In this document: one piece after another, positions 1 to 9,313 of the stretch
Layout of the letters: every line of letters begins with the position of its first letter
How positions within the stretch are numbered: the stretch's first letter is position 1
Assembly (NCBI GenBank): GCA_945860915.1
Contig: CAMARR010000001.1
Coordinates: 124,001 to 188,000, forward strand
From: Candidatus Kuenenia stuttgartensis
GTDB lineage: Bacteria > Planctomycetota > GCA-002687715 > CAIWVZ01
Length of the DNA: 64,000 bases
Direction of reading: 5' to 3'
Program-made: the position numbers and the translations under genes
The notes under the pieces: model-generated
The model's database searches: none
Seen by the model: the letters and a program-made list of their open reading frames with translations, nothing else
Told to the model about the DNA's origin: nothing

Positions 1-455
1 TCAAAACCAAAGGTCATTTCAGTGGCGAGAATGTCGTTGTCAATAGTCTTCGGGACTCCGATGACCTTAAGGCCGTACTCGCGTGCGAGTCGTGCACAGA
101 TATCGTGGGTGCCGTCTCCACCGATGGCGATGAGGCCTTCGACGCCCAAGTTGGCGAGTCGCGCGACCGTCTCTTTCGCTAGATCACCTTTGGTTCCGTC
201 CGGTAGGGTGTGATTGAACGGATCGCCCGAGTTCGTTGTGCCGAGAATCGTTCCACCGAGTCGGAGGATCCCGCGAACGTGATCGCGATTGAGATCAATG
301 ACGCCGTCCGGACCATCGTAGAGACCGTCAAACGAGTGACGGATGCCGTAGATCCTCCACCCATTCACAGTCACCCCGCGTTTGACGACCGCGCGAATGA
401 CGGCGTTGAGTCCTGGTGCGTCTCCGCCCCCGGTCATGACAGCAAGTGTGCGCAT
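1..455 (-). CDS. pfkA: 6-phosphofructokinase, N-terminal part (runs off the left edge)
   Basis: Phosphorylates fructose 6-phosphate in glycolysis. I read this gene from the reverse complement; about 151 codons are visible and the C-terminal half lies outside the window. The N-terminus carries the nucleotide-binding motif GGGDAPGLNAVIR. It is followed by IGGDGTHD and by the catalytic PKTIDND with its proton-accepting Asp. In E. coli numbering the residue at 104 is Gly (as in ATP enzymes) and at 124 is Lys (as in pyrophosphate enzymes). This mixed pair is known from ATP-using members of the PPi-type group, so ATP use is likely but not certain. ATG at 455 is preferred over the in-frame ATG at 464 because GAGAGGA then sits at normal Shine-Dalgarno spacing. 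The gene is divergent from the carboxypeptidase gene. Confidence 0.9.
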   Translation of the reverse strand, partial: MRTLAVMTGGGDAPGLNAVIRAVVKRGVTVNGWRIYGIRHSFDGLYDGPDGVIDLNRDHVRGILRLGGTILGTTNSGDPFNHTLPDGTKGDLAKETVARLANLGVEGLIAIGGDGTHDICARLAREYGLKVIGVPKTIDNDILATEMTFGF

Positions 456-565
456 GGATGGCATTCCTCTCGACCTACCGGCCTAACACGTATCTGAATA
501 AGGGTTTATAGCAAATGTCGGAGAATACCGCGCGACTTTTCGAGCCAACCCTGTACGCTTTGATC

Positions 566-2371
566 ATGCGCCTGATCAAGTCATGCTCTCAAATCGTGTT
601 TCTTCTCGCGACAATTGCGGCCGGACTTCATGCACAGGCGTCCTTGTGGCGCATCTCTACGGCGACCCCTAACGCGACCCGCGACCTCTTGGAGCAGCAG
701 GGTTTTGATGTCGCGGGCGCTGACGCTGTACTCCAGCACGTCGAAGTCGTCGGTGGCCCGTCGACGCCGTCGCTCCTCAACGCTCTAGGTCTAGTTGGTG
801 TTTCAGTCGGGGAGGAGGCGCCGTTCGCCGACATCGCACCCTTCTTGGGGTCTCCGACCGATATCCCGGCGGGTTATCGCACGACGGCTCAGCTGAACGC
901 GGCCGCGGTGTCGCTCGCCGCTTCGTACCCGAGTCTCTGTGTTCTGCACGACCTCAATCTCGACTACAACAAACCTGTAACCGCAGGCGGAAGAACTTTG
1001 AAGGCCCTCAAGATCTCAGACAATCCTCAGGTGAACGAGGACGAGCCGAATGTGTTGATCGTTGCGCTCCACCACGCGCGAGAACTCAACACCGCCGAGG
1101 TTGCGCTTGACCATGCAACTCGACTTTTGACTCAGTACGCCACCAATCCTCAGGTGGCGGGGTGGGTGAACAGCCACGAAATCTGGATCACGTGGAGCTT
1201 CAATCCCGATGGTCATGAGTACGTGTGGACAAACAACAATCTGTGGAGAAAAAATCGCAGGCTCATTTCAGGAAGCACGTTCGGTGTGGATCTCAATCGC
1301 AACTACGCGCTCGGCTGGAGCAGTACGTGCGCTGGTTCGACCTCGCCGTCGAGCGAAACTTACAAAGGCTCGGCTGCGATGAGTGAAGCTGAGACGCAGG
1401 TCATGCAAGCTTTCGCACACGATCGTCGTTTCGCGAAGTTGATCGACTTCCACTCTTTCGGGCGGGACGTTCTTTATACCTACCTTTGCACGCCATTCCC
1501 GGCACCGCTGGAGGCGTGGTACCAAACGGAGGCGGTGTCGCTTGCGCTTGCATGCGGTTGGACCGCACTTGACACTCGGAAGTCGTCAGCAGAAGGCGAA
1601 CACTTCCAATGGGAAATTTGGCGCTACGGAACACACGCGTTCCTCATTGAGCTCGGTACGGCGTTCCAGCCGGCATACGCGGAAGTCACGACCGAAAGTG
1701 CCTCGACTTGGGGAGGCGTTCAATGGATGTTGGGACGGCCGATTCCGATTTCTGGACATGTCCGCGATGCATGCACAGGATTGCCGATCGTCGCCAACTT
1801 GAGCATTTCGGGAATCAGTTATTCCGCAGGGGAGATTCGTGAGTCCTCTCCCCGTGACGGCCGTTACCACCTGTTTGTGCCCCCCGGCACCTGGACGGTG
1901 ACTTATTCCAAGCCCGGCTATCTTTCCGCGTCGCAGACGTTCACGACAACTGCGAGTTCGGCTGCCGTCGCCGATGTCTCACTAACGCCGATCATCTCAC
2001 TAACGACCCCGGCCACGGCTTCGATTGGCTCTATCGCGGCGTTCAGCCTGTCGGCCCCTGTCGATCCGTCGACGAACTATGTGATCTTAGCTGGGGCATC
2101 TGGCGGAACTCCCGGATTTGATGTCGGGATCTGCCACGTTCCACTGAATCCTGATGCGGTAACTGACCTGTTCCTGGCTGGATTGCCTTTCGCAACTGGG
2201 TTCTCCGGGGTGACTTCGATCGCTGGGTCGGCAGTTGCGTCTCTCTCAATTCCGCCGGATCCAGGAATCGCAGGTCTCACGCTCTACTTCTTGCCTGTGA
2301 CCATTCCATCGTTCTCACCAGTGTTGATTAGGGCTGGAACGACGACCGTGCCTGTGTCCCTTACACCGTAG
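566..2371 (+). CDS. secreted M14-family zinc carboxypeptidase with C-terminal accessory domains
   Basis: Predicted exported metallopeptidase that removes C-terminal residues. A signal peptide (MRLIKSC...GLHAQA) opens the protein. The M14 motifs appear in order: zinc ligands in HHARE, PDGHEY, the substrate-binding DLNRNY, the third zinc ligand in DFHSFG, and the catalytic Glu in LIELGT. A carboxypeptidase regulatory-like beta domain follows (GHVRDACTGLPI...). The last ~130 residues form a sandwich domain ending in a hydrophobic FLPVTIPSF strand, of a kind frequent on secreted Planctomycetota proteins. An upstream ATG at 515 with a weak AAGGG site would add 17 residues before the signal peptide, so I prefer 566. 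The gene ends 13 nt from the convergent HEAT lipoprotein. Confidence 0.87.
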   Translation: MRLIKSCSQIVFLLATIAAGLHAQASLWRISTATPNATRDLLEQQGFDVAGADAVLQHVEVVGGPSTPSLLNALGLVGVSVGEEAPFADIAPFLGSPTDIPAGYRTTAQLNAAAVSLAASYPSLCVLHDLNLDYNKPVTAGGRTLKALKISDNPQVNEDEPNVLIVALHHARELNTAEVALDHATRLLTQYATNPQVAGWVNSHEIWITWSFNPDGHEYVWTNNNLWRKNRRLISGSTFGVDLNRNYALGWSSTCAGSTSPSSETYKGSAAMSEAETQVMQAFAHDRRFAKLIDFHSFGRDVLYTYLCTPFPAPLEAWYQTEAVSLALACGWTALDTRKSSAEGEHFQWEIWRYGTHAFLIELGTAFQPAYAEVTTESASTWGGVQWMLGRPIPISGHVRDACTGLPIVANLSISGISYSAGEIRESSPRDGRYHLFVPPGTWTVTYSKPGYLSASQTFTTTASSAAVADVSLTPIISLTTPATASIGSIAAFSLSAPVDPSTNYVILAGASGGTPGFDVGICHVPLNPDAVTDLFLAGLPFATGFSGVTSIAGSAVASLSIPPDPGIAGLTLYFLPVTIPSFSPVLIRAGTTTVPVSLTP

Positions 2372-2384
2372 CGTACGAGCCCGT

Positions 2385-3602
2385 CTATTGCGACAAGAAC
2401 GCGGCTGCGCGCCTTGTGTGCGCAGCGCCCGCGCTGCCCCCTAATACTTGAGTCAGAATCCCAGCAAGTACTTCATTGACCGCCTGCGTTTCATCGATTC
2501 CCTTGCCGATTCCCACGAGCAACGATCCCGGCGGGCTCTCGGTGCGCACGATTCGAATGAAGTCACAGTTCACCGGGCCGAGGATCCGACGTCCCTTAGG
2601 CCCGAGGTCCAGCGAAGTCAATTTTTGAACTAGGGGCGCTATATCAGACGAAGAAACAGTTGCTGCTGTTAGACGGTCGCGCCCGAGGACAATGCGCCCC
2701 GCCGCGTCGGCACGAAAGAAAAGATCACCCTCTGAGCATGAGCGGACCTCAATGAGGAACGGCATCGGTGCGACATCCGGGGGGTGCGACGAAAACGTCG
2801 TCGGCGTGAATGCGATGCCGCGCGATGCAAGTGGCGAGATCAGTGACTTCGCCACCGCGCTGGCATCGACCAAGCTCAACGGAGCGTCGATGGATGGGAC
2901 ATTTGCGCCGAGGAGTCGAAGATAATCGGCTGCCGCGAGTCGAGCTTGTTTGCCTGGGTCAAAGTCGCCGAATTTCCGGTCGAGCGTCAGGTCACGACAT
3001 ATCGAGATGAGACCAAGCGCCGACCCCTCGGCAACTAGAGCTTTTGTCGCCTCCAATCGTACGGAGGCCTCGGGGTCGTCTGTAAGGGAGGGGAGGACCG
3101 TCGATTCCTTCACGCGTCGAATGGCGGACAGGCCGCGTGCACCTGCGGCCCTGCTGCGTGTGACCGGAGACAGGAGCGCCGAATCAAACAAGTTAGCGGC
3201 TGCAGTATCCGCGTGATCGGCGAGTGCTTCGAGCGCCATGGGTTTCCAAAGGAAATTCGGCTGAAGGACGGCGCGCCGAAGTGCTTCGGAGACGGTTGAA
3301 GACTTAATTTTGCCAAGGGAGCGAACACCGTCGAAGTGAAGCGTCGCGCCGCCCTTGAGAAGCCGCGCGGCGAGTACCGTGTGCGCATCCGGATGGTCGT
3401 TCATCCACCTGACGGCGGCGTCGCGTTTGGTGATCTGATTGCCGAGTACGGCATCCGCAGCGGACTCGGGGGACGGTACCGATTGCGTCGTTGGTCCTGA
3501 TTCCGCTTTGGGTGTCACGGTCTGCGCGCAGGATGTCATCCCGAGAGCAAGAAAAATGACGGCAGTGACTACTGCACTGTTTCGGTCCATGTCACCACGC
3601 AT
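2385..3602 (-). CDS. HEAT-repeat lipoprotein, function unknown
   Basis: The N-terminus is a lipoprotein signal (hydrophobic stretch, then GMTSC as lipobox), so the protein is probably lipid-anchored outside the cytoplasm. Residues from about 50 to 220 form short Ala/Leu-rich helical repeats of HEAT type, such as EASVRLEATKALVAEG. The C-terminal ~180 residues do not resemble HEAT repeats and I do not recognise them; they contain two Cys residues in beta-like sequence. Two ATG codons are possible, at 3602 and 3590, and neither has a clear ribosome site. Both overlap the 3' end of the upstream small secreted gene (34 or 22 nt), so the two are probably co-transcribed. It is one of four exported HEAT proteins here. 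No enzymatic motif seen. Confidence 0.8.
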   Translation of the reverse strand: MRGDMDRNSAVVTAVIFLALGMTSCAQTVTPKAESGPTTQSVPSPESAADAVLGNQITKRDAAVRWMNDHPDAHTVLAARLLKGGATLHFDGVRSLGKIKSSTVSEALRRAVLQPNFLWKPMALEALADHADTAAANLFDSALLSPVTRSRAAGARGLSAIRRVKESTVLPSLTDDPEASVRLEATKALVAEGSALGLISICRDLTLDRKFGDFDPGKQARLAAADYLRLLGANVPSIDAPLSLVDASAVAKSLISPLASRGIAFTPTTFSSHPPDVAPMPFLIEVRSCSEGDLFFRADAAGRIVLGRDRLTAATVSSSDIAPLVQKLTSLDLGPKGRRILGPVNCDFIRIVRTESPPGSLLVGIGKGIDETQAVNEVLAGILTQVLGGSAGAAHTRRAAAFLSQ

Positions 3603-3862
3603 CCGTCAGGGTTCTCCACAACGATCTCGAGTGTCTTGCCGCGGGTGGATTCCGGTAGATCGACCTTGACCGACTCGGACTTATCGGTGCAGGTCGTTGT
3701 CTGGATGGGGTCGTTACCGGCCGTGATTGTGACCTTCACCGGGACCGAAGATGAGTTCACGATAAATGTGTAACTGCTCCCGGCCTTCGGGTTGCCGGGA
3801 TGCTCCATGGCAAGGTCGCAGGTGAACCAAGCCAACACCATGGCGAAGAGGACTACTCGCAT
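3569..3862 (-). CDS. small secreted protein of unknown function
   Basis: A 97-residue protein opening with a short signal sequence (MRVVLFAMVLAWFTC). The mature part alternates hydrophobic and polar residues as in a compact beta-sandwich (SYTFIVNSSSVPVKVTITAG) and has Cys residues that could form a disulfide outside the cytoplasm. Its stop codon lies inside the start region of the HEAT lipoprotein gene, which suggests a two-gene unit. It starts 33 nt from the divergent rRNA methyltransferase gene, so promoters on both strands must share that gap or lie in coding sequence. I do not recognise the family. Confidence 0.65.
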   Translation of the reverse strand: MRVVLFAMVLAWFTCDLAMEHPGNPKAGSSYTFIVNSSSVPVKVTITAGNDPIQTTTCTDKSESVKVDLPESTRGKTLEIVVENPDGCVVTWTETVQ

Positions 3863-3895
3863 GGCGACAGTGTAACTGACGGGTACGATGAAAGG

Positions 3896-5236
3896 ATGTC
3901 ACCCTTTGAGCCGATTCGAGTGGTAGGTCCCGTTTCCATCGAATCCACGGAATCGGACGGCCGGGGCAAGGGGATGCTCGGAAGCCGCGTGGTCCTTGTT
4001 TCTCAGGCCATTCCTGGCGATACGGTCATGGTCCGGGTCGATTCGCAAACACGCGGGACATTTGGTGGAAGGGTGCGACGGGTCGTCGATCCTTCGCCCC
4101 ATCGCACGACGAGTCCGTGCAAACACGAGTTTTGGTGCACGGGGTGTGCGTGGATTGGCGCTACTGGCGACTACGAAGCCGAGATGAAGCGTGGACGAGT
4201 CGTTGACATGGCGACGGCCATCGGTGTGCCCGTCGAGGTCATCGGCGCGCTACGCCGGCCTTCGCCTACGTTGGGCTATCGGCACTACGCGAAGTCTGAG
4301 TTCGGTTCGCGACAAGGCGCCCTGATTCTAGGCTCGTTTGTTTCCGGAACGCATTGGGTCGTTGACAACGATGGGTGTCCAGTGCTGGTCGACGAGCTTT
4401 CGAAGACGACCTCCGCCGTGTTGCGTTCCGCAATTGCGATCGGCGCTACGCGCGACCGCCCCGAAACGCGCGGACTACGCCACGTGCTCGCACGCCGATC
4501 GAGGGCGACCGGAGAGACGTTGATCGTCGTTGCGTCCGGACGTGATGACGCAAGCGATGCTCGTGCCGTCGTGCAACAGGTCACGGCTCTTGACCCATCC
4601 GTTACATCGGCGTGGACTCTCGCGCAGACGAAGGCGTCGAATACGCTGCTAGACGGCGATCTCGTGCATGTCTCAGGAAAGACGACGATCACCGACTCTT
4701 TGCTTGGGATTCCTGTTCAGATCGGCCCTCGGTCGTTCTTTCAAGCGAACCCGGCATGCGCAGAGGCGATGTTTGAGGTTGCGTTGCAGTTAGCAGGAGT
4801 CGGCAACCGAGTTTGGGATCTCTATTCGGGCGTAGGAGTGCTTGCGATGGCTCTTGCAACGAACTTCGCGCATGTCTCCGCCGTCGAGTCCGTCCCCGAA
4901 GCCGCCGCCCTCATCGGAGCCAATGCCGCCTCGGCGCGAGTCAACGTTGTGGGGCTCTCGGCCAAAGTCGAGGACTATGCCGCTTGGGCCCCTCTGGCGG
5001 GCAGCCCGGACGTCATCGTGGCGGACCCGCCTCGAAAGGGCCTCGGTCTCCTCGGAGTCTCGGCCTGCACGGAGTCATCTGCACAGCGACTCGTATTGCT
5101 TTCGTGCGATTTGACGGCCTGGCAAAGGGATGTTGGCGAGTTGCTGCGTCGAGGATTCCTCGTCACAGCGGTCGAGCCCTTCGATGCCTTTCCCAAAACC
5201 GCACACGTTGAGACCGTGACTTGCTTTGAGCGTTGA
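3896..5236 (+). CDS. 23S rRNA (uracil-5-)-methyltransferase, RlmD/TrmA family
   Basis: SAM-dependent enzyme that puts a 5-methyl group on a uridine of 23S rRNA. A TRAM-like beta domain (residues 1-65) precedes an iron-sulfur motif: Cys75, Cys81, Cys84 and Cys161 reproduce the spacing of the 4Fe-4S ligands in E. coli RlmD. Next come the SAM site DLYSGVG, the DPPRKG motif and the nucleophile Cys in LLSCDL near residue 404. The length (446 residues) fits RlmD-type enzymes. ATG at 3896 begins immediately outside the divergent small gene; longer in-frame starts would read back into it. The exact target base cannot be read from sequence. Confidence 0.88.
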   Translation: MSPFEPIRVVGPVSIESTESDGRGKGMLGSRVVLVSQAIPGDTVMVRVDSQTRGTFGGRVRRVVDPSPHRTTSPCKHEFWCTGCAWIGATGDYEAEMKRGRVVDMATAIGVPVEVIGALRRPSPTLGYRHYAKSEFGSRQGALILGSFVSGTHWVVDNDGCPVLVDELSKTTSAVLRSAIAIGATRDRPETRGLRHVLARRSRATGETLIVVASGRDDASDARAVVQQVTALDPSVTSAWTLAQTKASNTLLDGDLVHVSGKTTITDSLLGIPVQIGPRSFFQANPACAEAMFEVALQLAGVGNRVWDLYSGVGVLAMALATNFAHVSAVESVPEAAALIGANAASARVNVVGLSAKVEDYAAWAPLAGSPDVIVADPPRKGLGLLGVSACTESSAQRLVLLSCDLTAWQRDVGELLRRGFLVTAVEPFDAFPKTAHVETVTCFER

Positions 5237-5341
5237 GGTTACGGCAATTTCTGCGCTTGCACGGGCGCGTCGAACAGCCGAGAATAGTGGCAGGGAAGGG
5301 GTTATCATATAAGCCACCCCGCGCCTACCCACCTAAAATTC

Positions 5342-6967
5342 ATGTTCTTGAACCGACTCACTAGACTCATTCTTCTCAGTTCGCTCATTCCGGCTTCGAG
5401 TTGCATGACTCCGGATGAAGCGATCGCTACGAGCGACGCTCACGCAGCGGACATAGTCGCCGAAAAGCAAAAGGGCTTATTCGGTGAGTCACGGCCCTTT
5501 GACGTCAAGCGTCCGGAGAGTCGAGTTCATCCATCTCGTTTGGATCCATCTACGGGGCTTGTTTCTGGCGCCGAAGTATTCCCACTTTCAATTCGCTCAG
5601 TCCTAGATCTTGCTGCCCGAAACTCACGTGAGTTTCAGACGGAGCGCGAGCGCCTTTGGCGCTCGGCTTTGGCGCTCGCCTCGGAACAAGAGGATTTCAC
5701 CAGTCATCCATTCGCTCGTTTTGGAACCGACACCACCGATTCGCCTACGGGAGCTTCAACTCAAGGTGATACTCAGATCGGTGTGTCGCAACTTCTGAAG
5801 CGTGGCGGGTCGCTTCTCCTCACGGCGGGCGGGAGCTTTCTCCGCTTCGCTCAGGGTGGAGGGGGCTCTTCAGGGACGTTTCTTGGATTGTCGCTCTCTC
5901 TGCCGCTGCTTCGCGGTGGAGGTGAGGATGTTGCCCTCGAGAATCTTCGGCAGGCCGATCGTGATGCGATGTACGCGCTTCGAGACTTCGAACGCTTTAA
6001 GCAGCGATTCGCCGTTGATGTCGAAATCCGGTTCTTGCGACTTTTGTCATCATCAAATCAGGTGGGCAATGAGGAGCGGAATCTTGAGCGTCTTCGAATG
6101 ACCCGGGAACGCAACGAGGCACTGGCGGAAGCTCAGCGCATGACTGTGATTCAGGTCGACCAGGCACGGCAGACTGAGCTTGATGGACAGAGTCGATTGC
6201 TGCTTGCTCGGAACAGGCTGCAAACGTCTCTGGATGACTTTAAGGAGATCCTAGGGCTGCCGGTGGACCTAGTGGTTGCGATCGACCCGAGGGAACTGGC
6301 CACCCTGGAAGCGCAGATGGCACGTTCGATCCCTGTTGATGAATCGGGGGCCATGCGACAGGGACTGCGCATTCGCCTAGACCTCCAAAATGTGCGCGAT
6401 GATCTGACCGACACGATTCGCAAGATCAAAGTCGCGGAAAACGCTCTCGAACCGGATTTGACTCTTGGCCTTTCGGGCAATGTGCCATCCGCACCGGGTT
6501 CGAATTTCCGACCGAGATTCGATGGCGCGACGTATCGCGGCAGTGTAGATGTGGACTTGGGGCTTTATCGAAACGTGGAGGCGTTCAGGTTGAAGGTGGC
6601 GCATCTGAACCGAGAGTCGGCACTGCGGGCAATTGAGGCCTTTGAAGACGCGGTAAAGTCCGATATCCGATTGTCTCTTCGCAATCTTGAGCAAGCGCGT
6701 ACGAGTTATGCCATTCAGAAGAACGCGGTTGCGGTTGCAGAGCGACGAGTCGAATCCGTCAATGAGTTCATTCTGCGCGGCGACGAGAAGACGCGCGATC
6801 TTCTCGAAGCCCAGTCCTCGTTGGTTCGCGCCGAGAACTCGCTTTCTGATGCGCTTGTGGATTACCGATCTGCTTTCCTTTCCTTCTACCGGGACACAGG
6901 AGCGCTTGTCGTTCGTCCCGAAGGACTCGATCATGAGACCAGTGATGAACTCCTCCTTGCGCCTTGA
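5342..6967 (+). CDS. TolC-family outer-membrane efflux lipoprotein
   Basis: Outer-membrane channel of a tripartite exporter. The signal peptide ends in PASSC, so it is probably lipid-anchored. The body shows the two outer-membrane-efflux repeats: long amphipathic alpha-hairpin helices (from RSVLDLAARNSREFQTERE, and again around the NVRDDLTDTIRKIKVAE region) flanking beta segments such as FLGLSLSLPLLRGGG. Length of 541 residues is typical. The last 35 nt overlap the adaptor gene, which is followed by ATPase and permease genes, making a complete export operon. The 105-nt gap upstream holds an interrupted inverted repeat at 5298-5320 and no gene. Confidence 0.87.
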   Translation: MFLNRLTRLILLSSLIPASSCMTPDEAIATSDAHAADIVAEKQKGLFGESRPFDVKRPESRVHPSRLDPSTGLVSGAEVFPLSIRSVLDLAARNSREFQTERERLWRSALALASEQEDFTSHPFARFGTDTTDSPTGASTQGDTQIGVSQLLKRGGSLLLTAGGSFLRFAQGGGGSSGTFLGLSLSLPLLRGGGEDVALENLRQADRDAMYALRDFERFKQRFAVDVEIRFLRLLSSSNQVGNEERNLERLRMTRERNEALAEAQRMTVIQVDQARQTELDGQSRLLLARNRLQTSLDDFKEILGLPVDLVVAIDPRELATLEAQMARSIPVDESGAMRQGLRIRLDLQNVRDDLTDTIRKIKVAENALEPDLTLGLSGNVPSAPGSNFRPRFDGATYRGSVDVDLGLYRNVEAFRLKVAHLNRESALRAIEAFEDAVKSDIRLSLRNLEQARTSYAIQKNAVAVAERRVESVNEFILRGDEKTRDLLEAQSSLVRAENSLSDALVDYRSAFLSFYRDTGALVVRPEGLDHETSDELLLAP

Positions 6968-8603
6968 TCGGTACCTGCTCCTAAGCCTGCTGCTCGTGGC
7001 TGGCTCATGCGGGGACGACGAATCTGACACGGCGATGTCATCGATTCCGGTTAAGGCCGTGGCCAAAGGCCCGATGCGCGTCACCGTGACCGCGGGCGGT
7101 GCTCTAGCTTCGGCGCGTCCGGTCCGCGTCGTCAATGAGATGGAAGGCAAGGCCACGATTTTGTATCTCGTCCCAGAAGGGACGTTAGTCAACAAGTCTG
7201 ACGTCATCGTGCGACTTGACTCCTCGTCGCTTCGCGATTCACTTAATCGCCAAGAGGTCGAGCTCGAGTCAGCTCGCACAAAGGTCAAGACCGCGAGCGA
7301 GAAACACGAGATTCAGCTCAACAAGAATGAGTCCGAAGTGAAGAAGTCCGAGGTTGACTCGGAGCTCGCGAAGGCCGATTTCACGGTCTACATGGAAGGC
7401 ACTTACAAGGCCGAGAAGGGGAAGCAAGAAGCGGCGCTCCTCCTTTCGCAAGAGGAGCTGAAGCGCGCCCTTGACAAAGTCCAGTGGAGCCAGCGTCTCG
7501 CAGACAAGAAGTTCATCACAAAGACGGAATTGGAAGCGGATCAACTCAAGGCTCAGAAGTCGCAGATTGACGTCGAACTTGCAAAAAATGCCATTCGAGT
7601 TTTGGATAAGTTTGAATATCCAAGGCAGGAGTTGAAACTATCTCTTCAACGCGACGAGTCCGTCAAGGAGTTGGAGCGTGTTCGCCGCAAGACGGCCTCT
7701 GAGACTGCACAGACGATGGCCGAGCGCGAGACAGCTAAGAAGACGCTGAAGCTCGAAGAGGAACGCTATGCTCGAACGAAGTCCAATCTAGAGAAGAGTG
7801 TCATCAGGGCGCCTTCGGCTGGAATCGTGGTCTACGCACGGCAGGATCGCGGTCGCATGGGCTCCTCGGAGCCGATTGCCGAGGGCAAGACGGTCAACGA
7901 GCGCGAAGAGATCCTTCAGATTCCTGACAATCGACGCATGAACGTCGATATGGATGTGCACGAGTCGCAGGTGAAGAAAGTTCGGCCAGGGCAAGCGGTG
8001 CGCGTCAAACTCGATGCAATGCCTGGTAAGGAATTCACCGGAGTCGTTGCTTCGGTTGCAACGGTTCCATCGACATCGAACTCGTGGATGAACCCGGACC
8101 TGAAGCTTTATCCGACCAAGGTTGAGATCAAGGAAGAACTCGAAGATCTACGCCCGGGAATGAACGCCCAGTGCGAGATCTTTGCGGCCGACTTGGGCGA
8201 CGTGCTGCAGGTACCAATGCAGGCTGTGCATTCAGCGGGTGGCAAGACGTTCGCCTATGTGCAAGAGGCTGGGAAGGCTGCGCTGCGCGAGGTCAAGATC
8301 GGCGCGAACAACGATCGAAGTGTTGAAGTCAAAGAGGGTCTTAAGGAAGGCGAGATGGTGTATCTCGCGGTTCCGCCTGAAGCGCCAGCGTTGCCGGAGG
8401 CAGAGGAGCGCTCGGCGCCGCCTGTTCCAATGGATGCCCCTCCGGTTCCAACCGACGCGACTCCAGGGTCTGGTGACGGACCTCCGATGCGTCGCCCGGG
8501 GCCAGGCGGAGCACGCCGTGGAATGCGTGGCGAGGGCGGCAAGCCGACTCAGGAAGCGCCGAATGGTGACGGATCGACGCCTGCGCCGGAACGCAAGCCC
8601 TGA
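6933..8603 (+). CDS. periplasmic adaptor (membrane fusion protein), MacA/HlyD type
   Basis: Links the inner-membrane ABC pump to the TolC-like channel. A lipoprotein signal (LLLVAGSC) is followed by a lipoyl/barrel-sandwich half (ILYLVPEGTLVNKSDVIVRLD). A long charged coiled-coil spans about residues 95-295, the second lipoyl half is SVIRAPSAGIVVYARQ, and a beta-barrel ends near residue 460. The C-terminal ~75 residues are Pro/Gly-rich and probably disordered, which is unusual for the family. ATG 6933 overlaps the TolC gene by 35 nt; ATG 6945 is an equally plausible start. The stop overlaps the next start (TGATG). Confidence 0.87.
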   Translation: MRPVMNSSLRLDRYLLLSLLLVAGSCGDDESDTAMSSIPVKAVAKGPMRVTVTAGGALASARPVRVVNEMEGKATILYLVPEGTLVNKSDVIVRLDSSSLRDSLNRQEVELESARTKVKTASEKHEIQLNKNESEVKKSEVDSELAKADFTVYMEGTYKAEKGKQEAALLLSQEELKRALDKVQWSQRLADKKFITKTELEADQLKAQKSQIDVELAKNAIRVLDKFEYPRQELKLSLQRDESVKELERVRRKTASETAQTMAERETAKKTLKLEEERYARTKSNLEKSVIRAPSAGIVVYARQDRGRMGSSEPIAEGKTVNEREEILQIPDNRRMNVDMDVHESQVKKVRPGQAVRVKLDAMPGKEFTGVVASVATVPSTSNSWMNPDLKLYPTKVEIKEELEDLRPGMNAQCEIFAADLGDVLQVPMQAVHSAGGKTFAYVQEAGKAALREVKIGANNDRSVEVKEGLKEGEMVYLAVPPEAPALPEAEERSAPPVPMDAPPVPTDATPGSGDGPPMRRPGPGGARRGMRGEGGKPTQEAPNGDGSTPAPERKP

Positions 8604-9313
8604 TGCCTACTGATACATCGACTGGCACCCCGGTGGTACGAATCGTCGGGGTCACCAAGGTCTATTCCATGGGCGAGGAGACGGTCAACGCCCTTGCCGG
8701 CGTCGACTTGGAGATCGAGGAGGGCGACTTCGTTGCGATCATGGGGCCCTCAGGATCCGGCAAGTCGACTCTATTGAACGTCCTCGGCTGCTTGGATCGT
8801 CCGACGAGCGGTTCCTATTTTCTAGGTGGTGTCGATGTGGCGCAGATGGATGACAATTCCATTTCCGCAATTCGCAGCCGCCGAATTGGGTTCATTTTTC
8901 AGTCGTTCAATCTGATTCCGTCGCACTCGGTCTTGGAGAATATCGAAGTCCCGATGTTCTATGCCGGAACGCCACCTGAATCAGCGCGAAAACGGGCTCA
9001 AGAATTGGCGTCATTGGTTCAGCTTGGGAATCGCACAGGCCACCGTCCGACGCAACTCTCGGGTGGGCAGCAGCAGCGAGTCGCGATCGCTCGCGCATTA
9101 GCTAACGACCCGATGATCCTCCTGTGTGACGAGCCGACCGGAAATCTCGACTCGGTGACGGGCGTCGAAATCATGAAATTCCTCACGAAACTCAATGAGG
9201 AAGGGCGAACGGTGATCATGGTTACGCACGAGGACGATATTTCTGCGTGGGCGAAGCGAGTCATTCGATTCCGCGACGGCAAGATTTACGAGGACGTGCG
9301 GAGGAAGTCGTAA
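8603..9313 (+). CDS. ABC transporter ATP-binding protein, MacB/LolD type
   Basis: Cytoplasmic ATPase powering the exporter. Walker A is GPSGSGKST (residues 48-56), the signature is LSGGQQQRVAIARAL, Walker B is ILLCDEPTGNLDS, and the switch His lies in VMVTHEDD. The length (236 residues) and the sequence around IMGPSGSGKSTLLNVLGCLDRP are typical of ATPases serving FtsX-fold permeases. Start overlaps the adaptor stop, and the stop overlaps the permease start (TAATG), giving tight translational coupling. Confidence 0.93.
   Translation: MPTDTSTGTPVVRIVGVTKVYSMGEETVNALAGVDLEIEEGDFVAIMGPSGSGKSTLLNVLGCLDRPTSGSYFLGGVDVAQMDDNSISAIRSRRIGFIFQSFNLIPSHSVLENIEVPMFYAGTPPESARKRAQELASLVQLGNRTGHRPTQLSGGQQQRVAIARALANDPMILLCDEPTGNLDSVTGVEIMKFLTKLNEEGRTVIMVTHEDDISAWAKRVIRFRDGKIYEDVRRKS

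Noticed and set aside
210-497. plus-strand 95-codon frame at the left edge
   Set aside because: The reverse strand reads as phosphofructokinase with three diagnostic motifs.
5257-5286. TTGCAC-N18-AGAATA as promoter of the efflux operon
   Set aside because: Spacing and -10 match are too weak to list as a feature on their own.
6377-7288. 303-codon minus-strand frame across the TolC/adaptor junction
   Set aside because: Composition is Ser/Arg-rich shadow sequence; both plus-strand genes are typical family members here.
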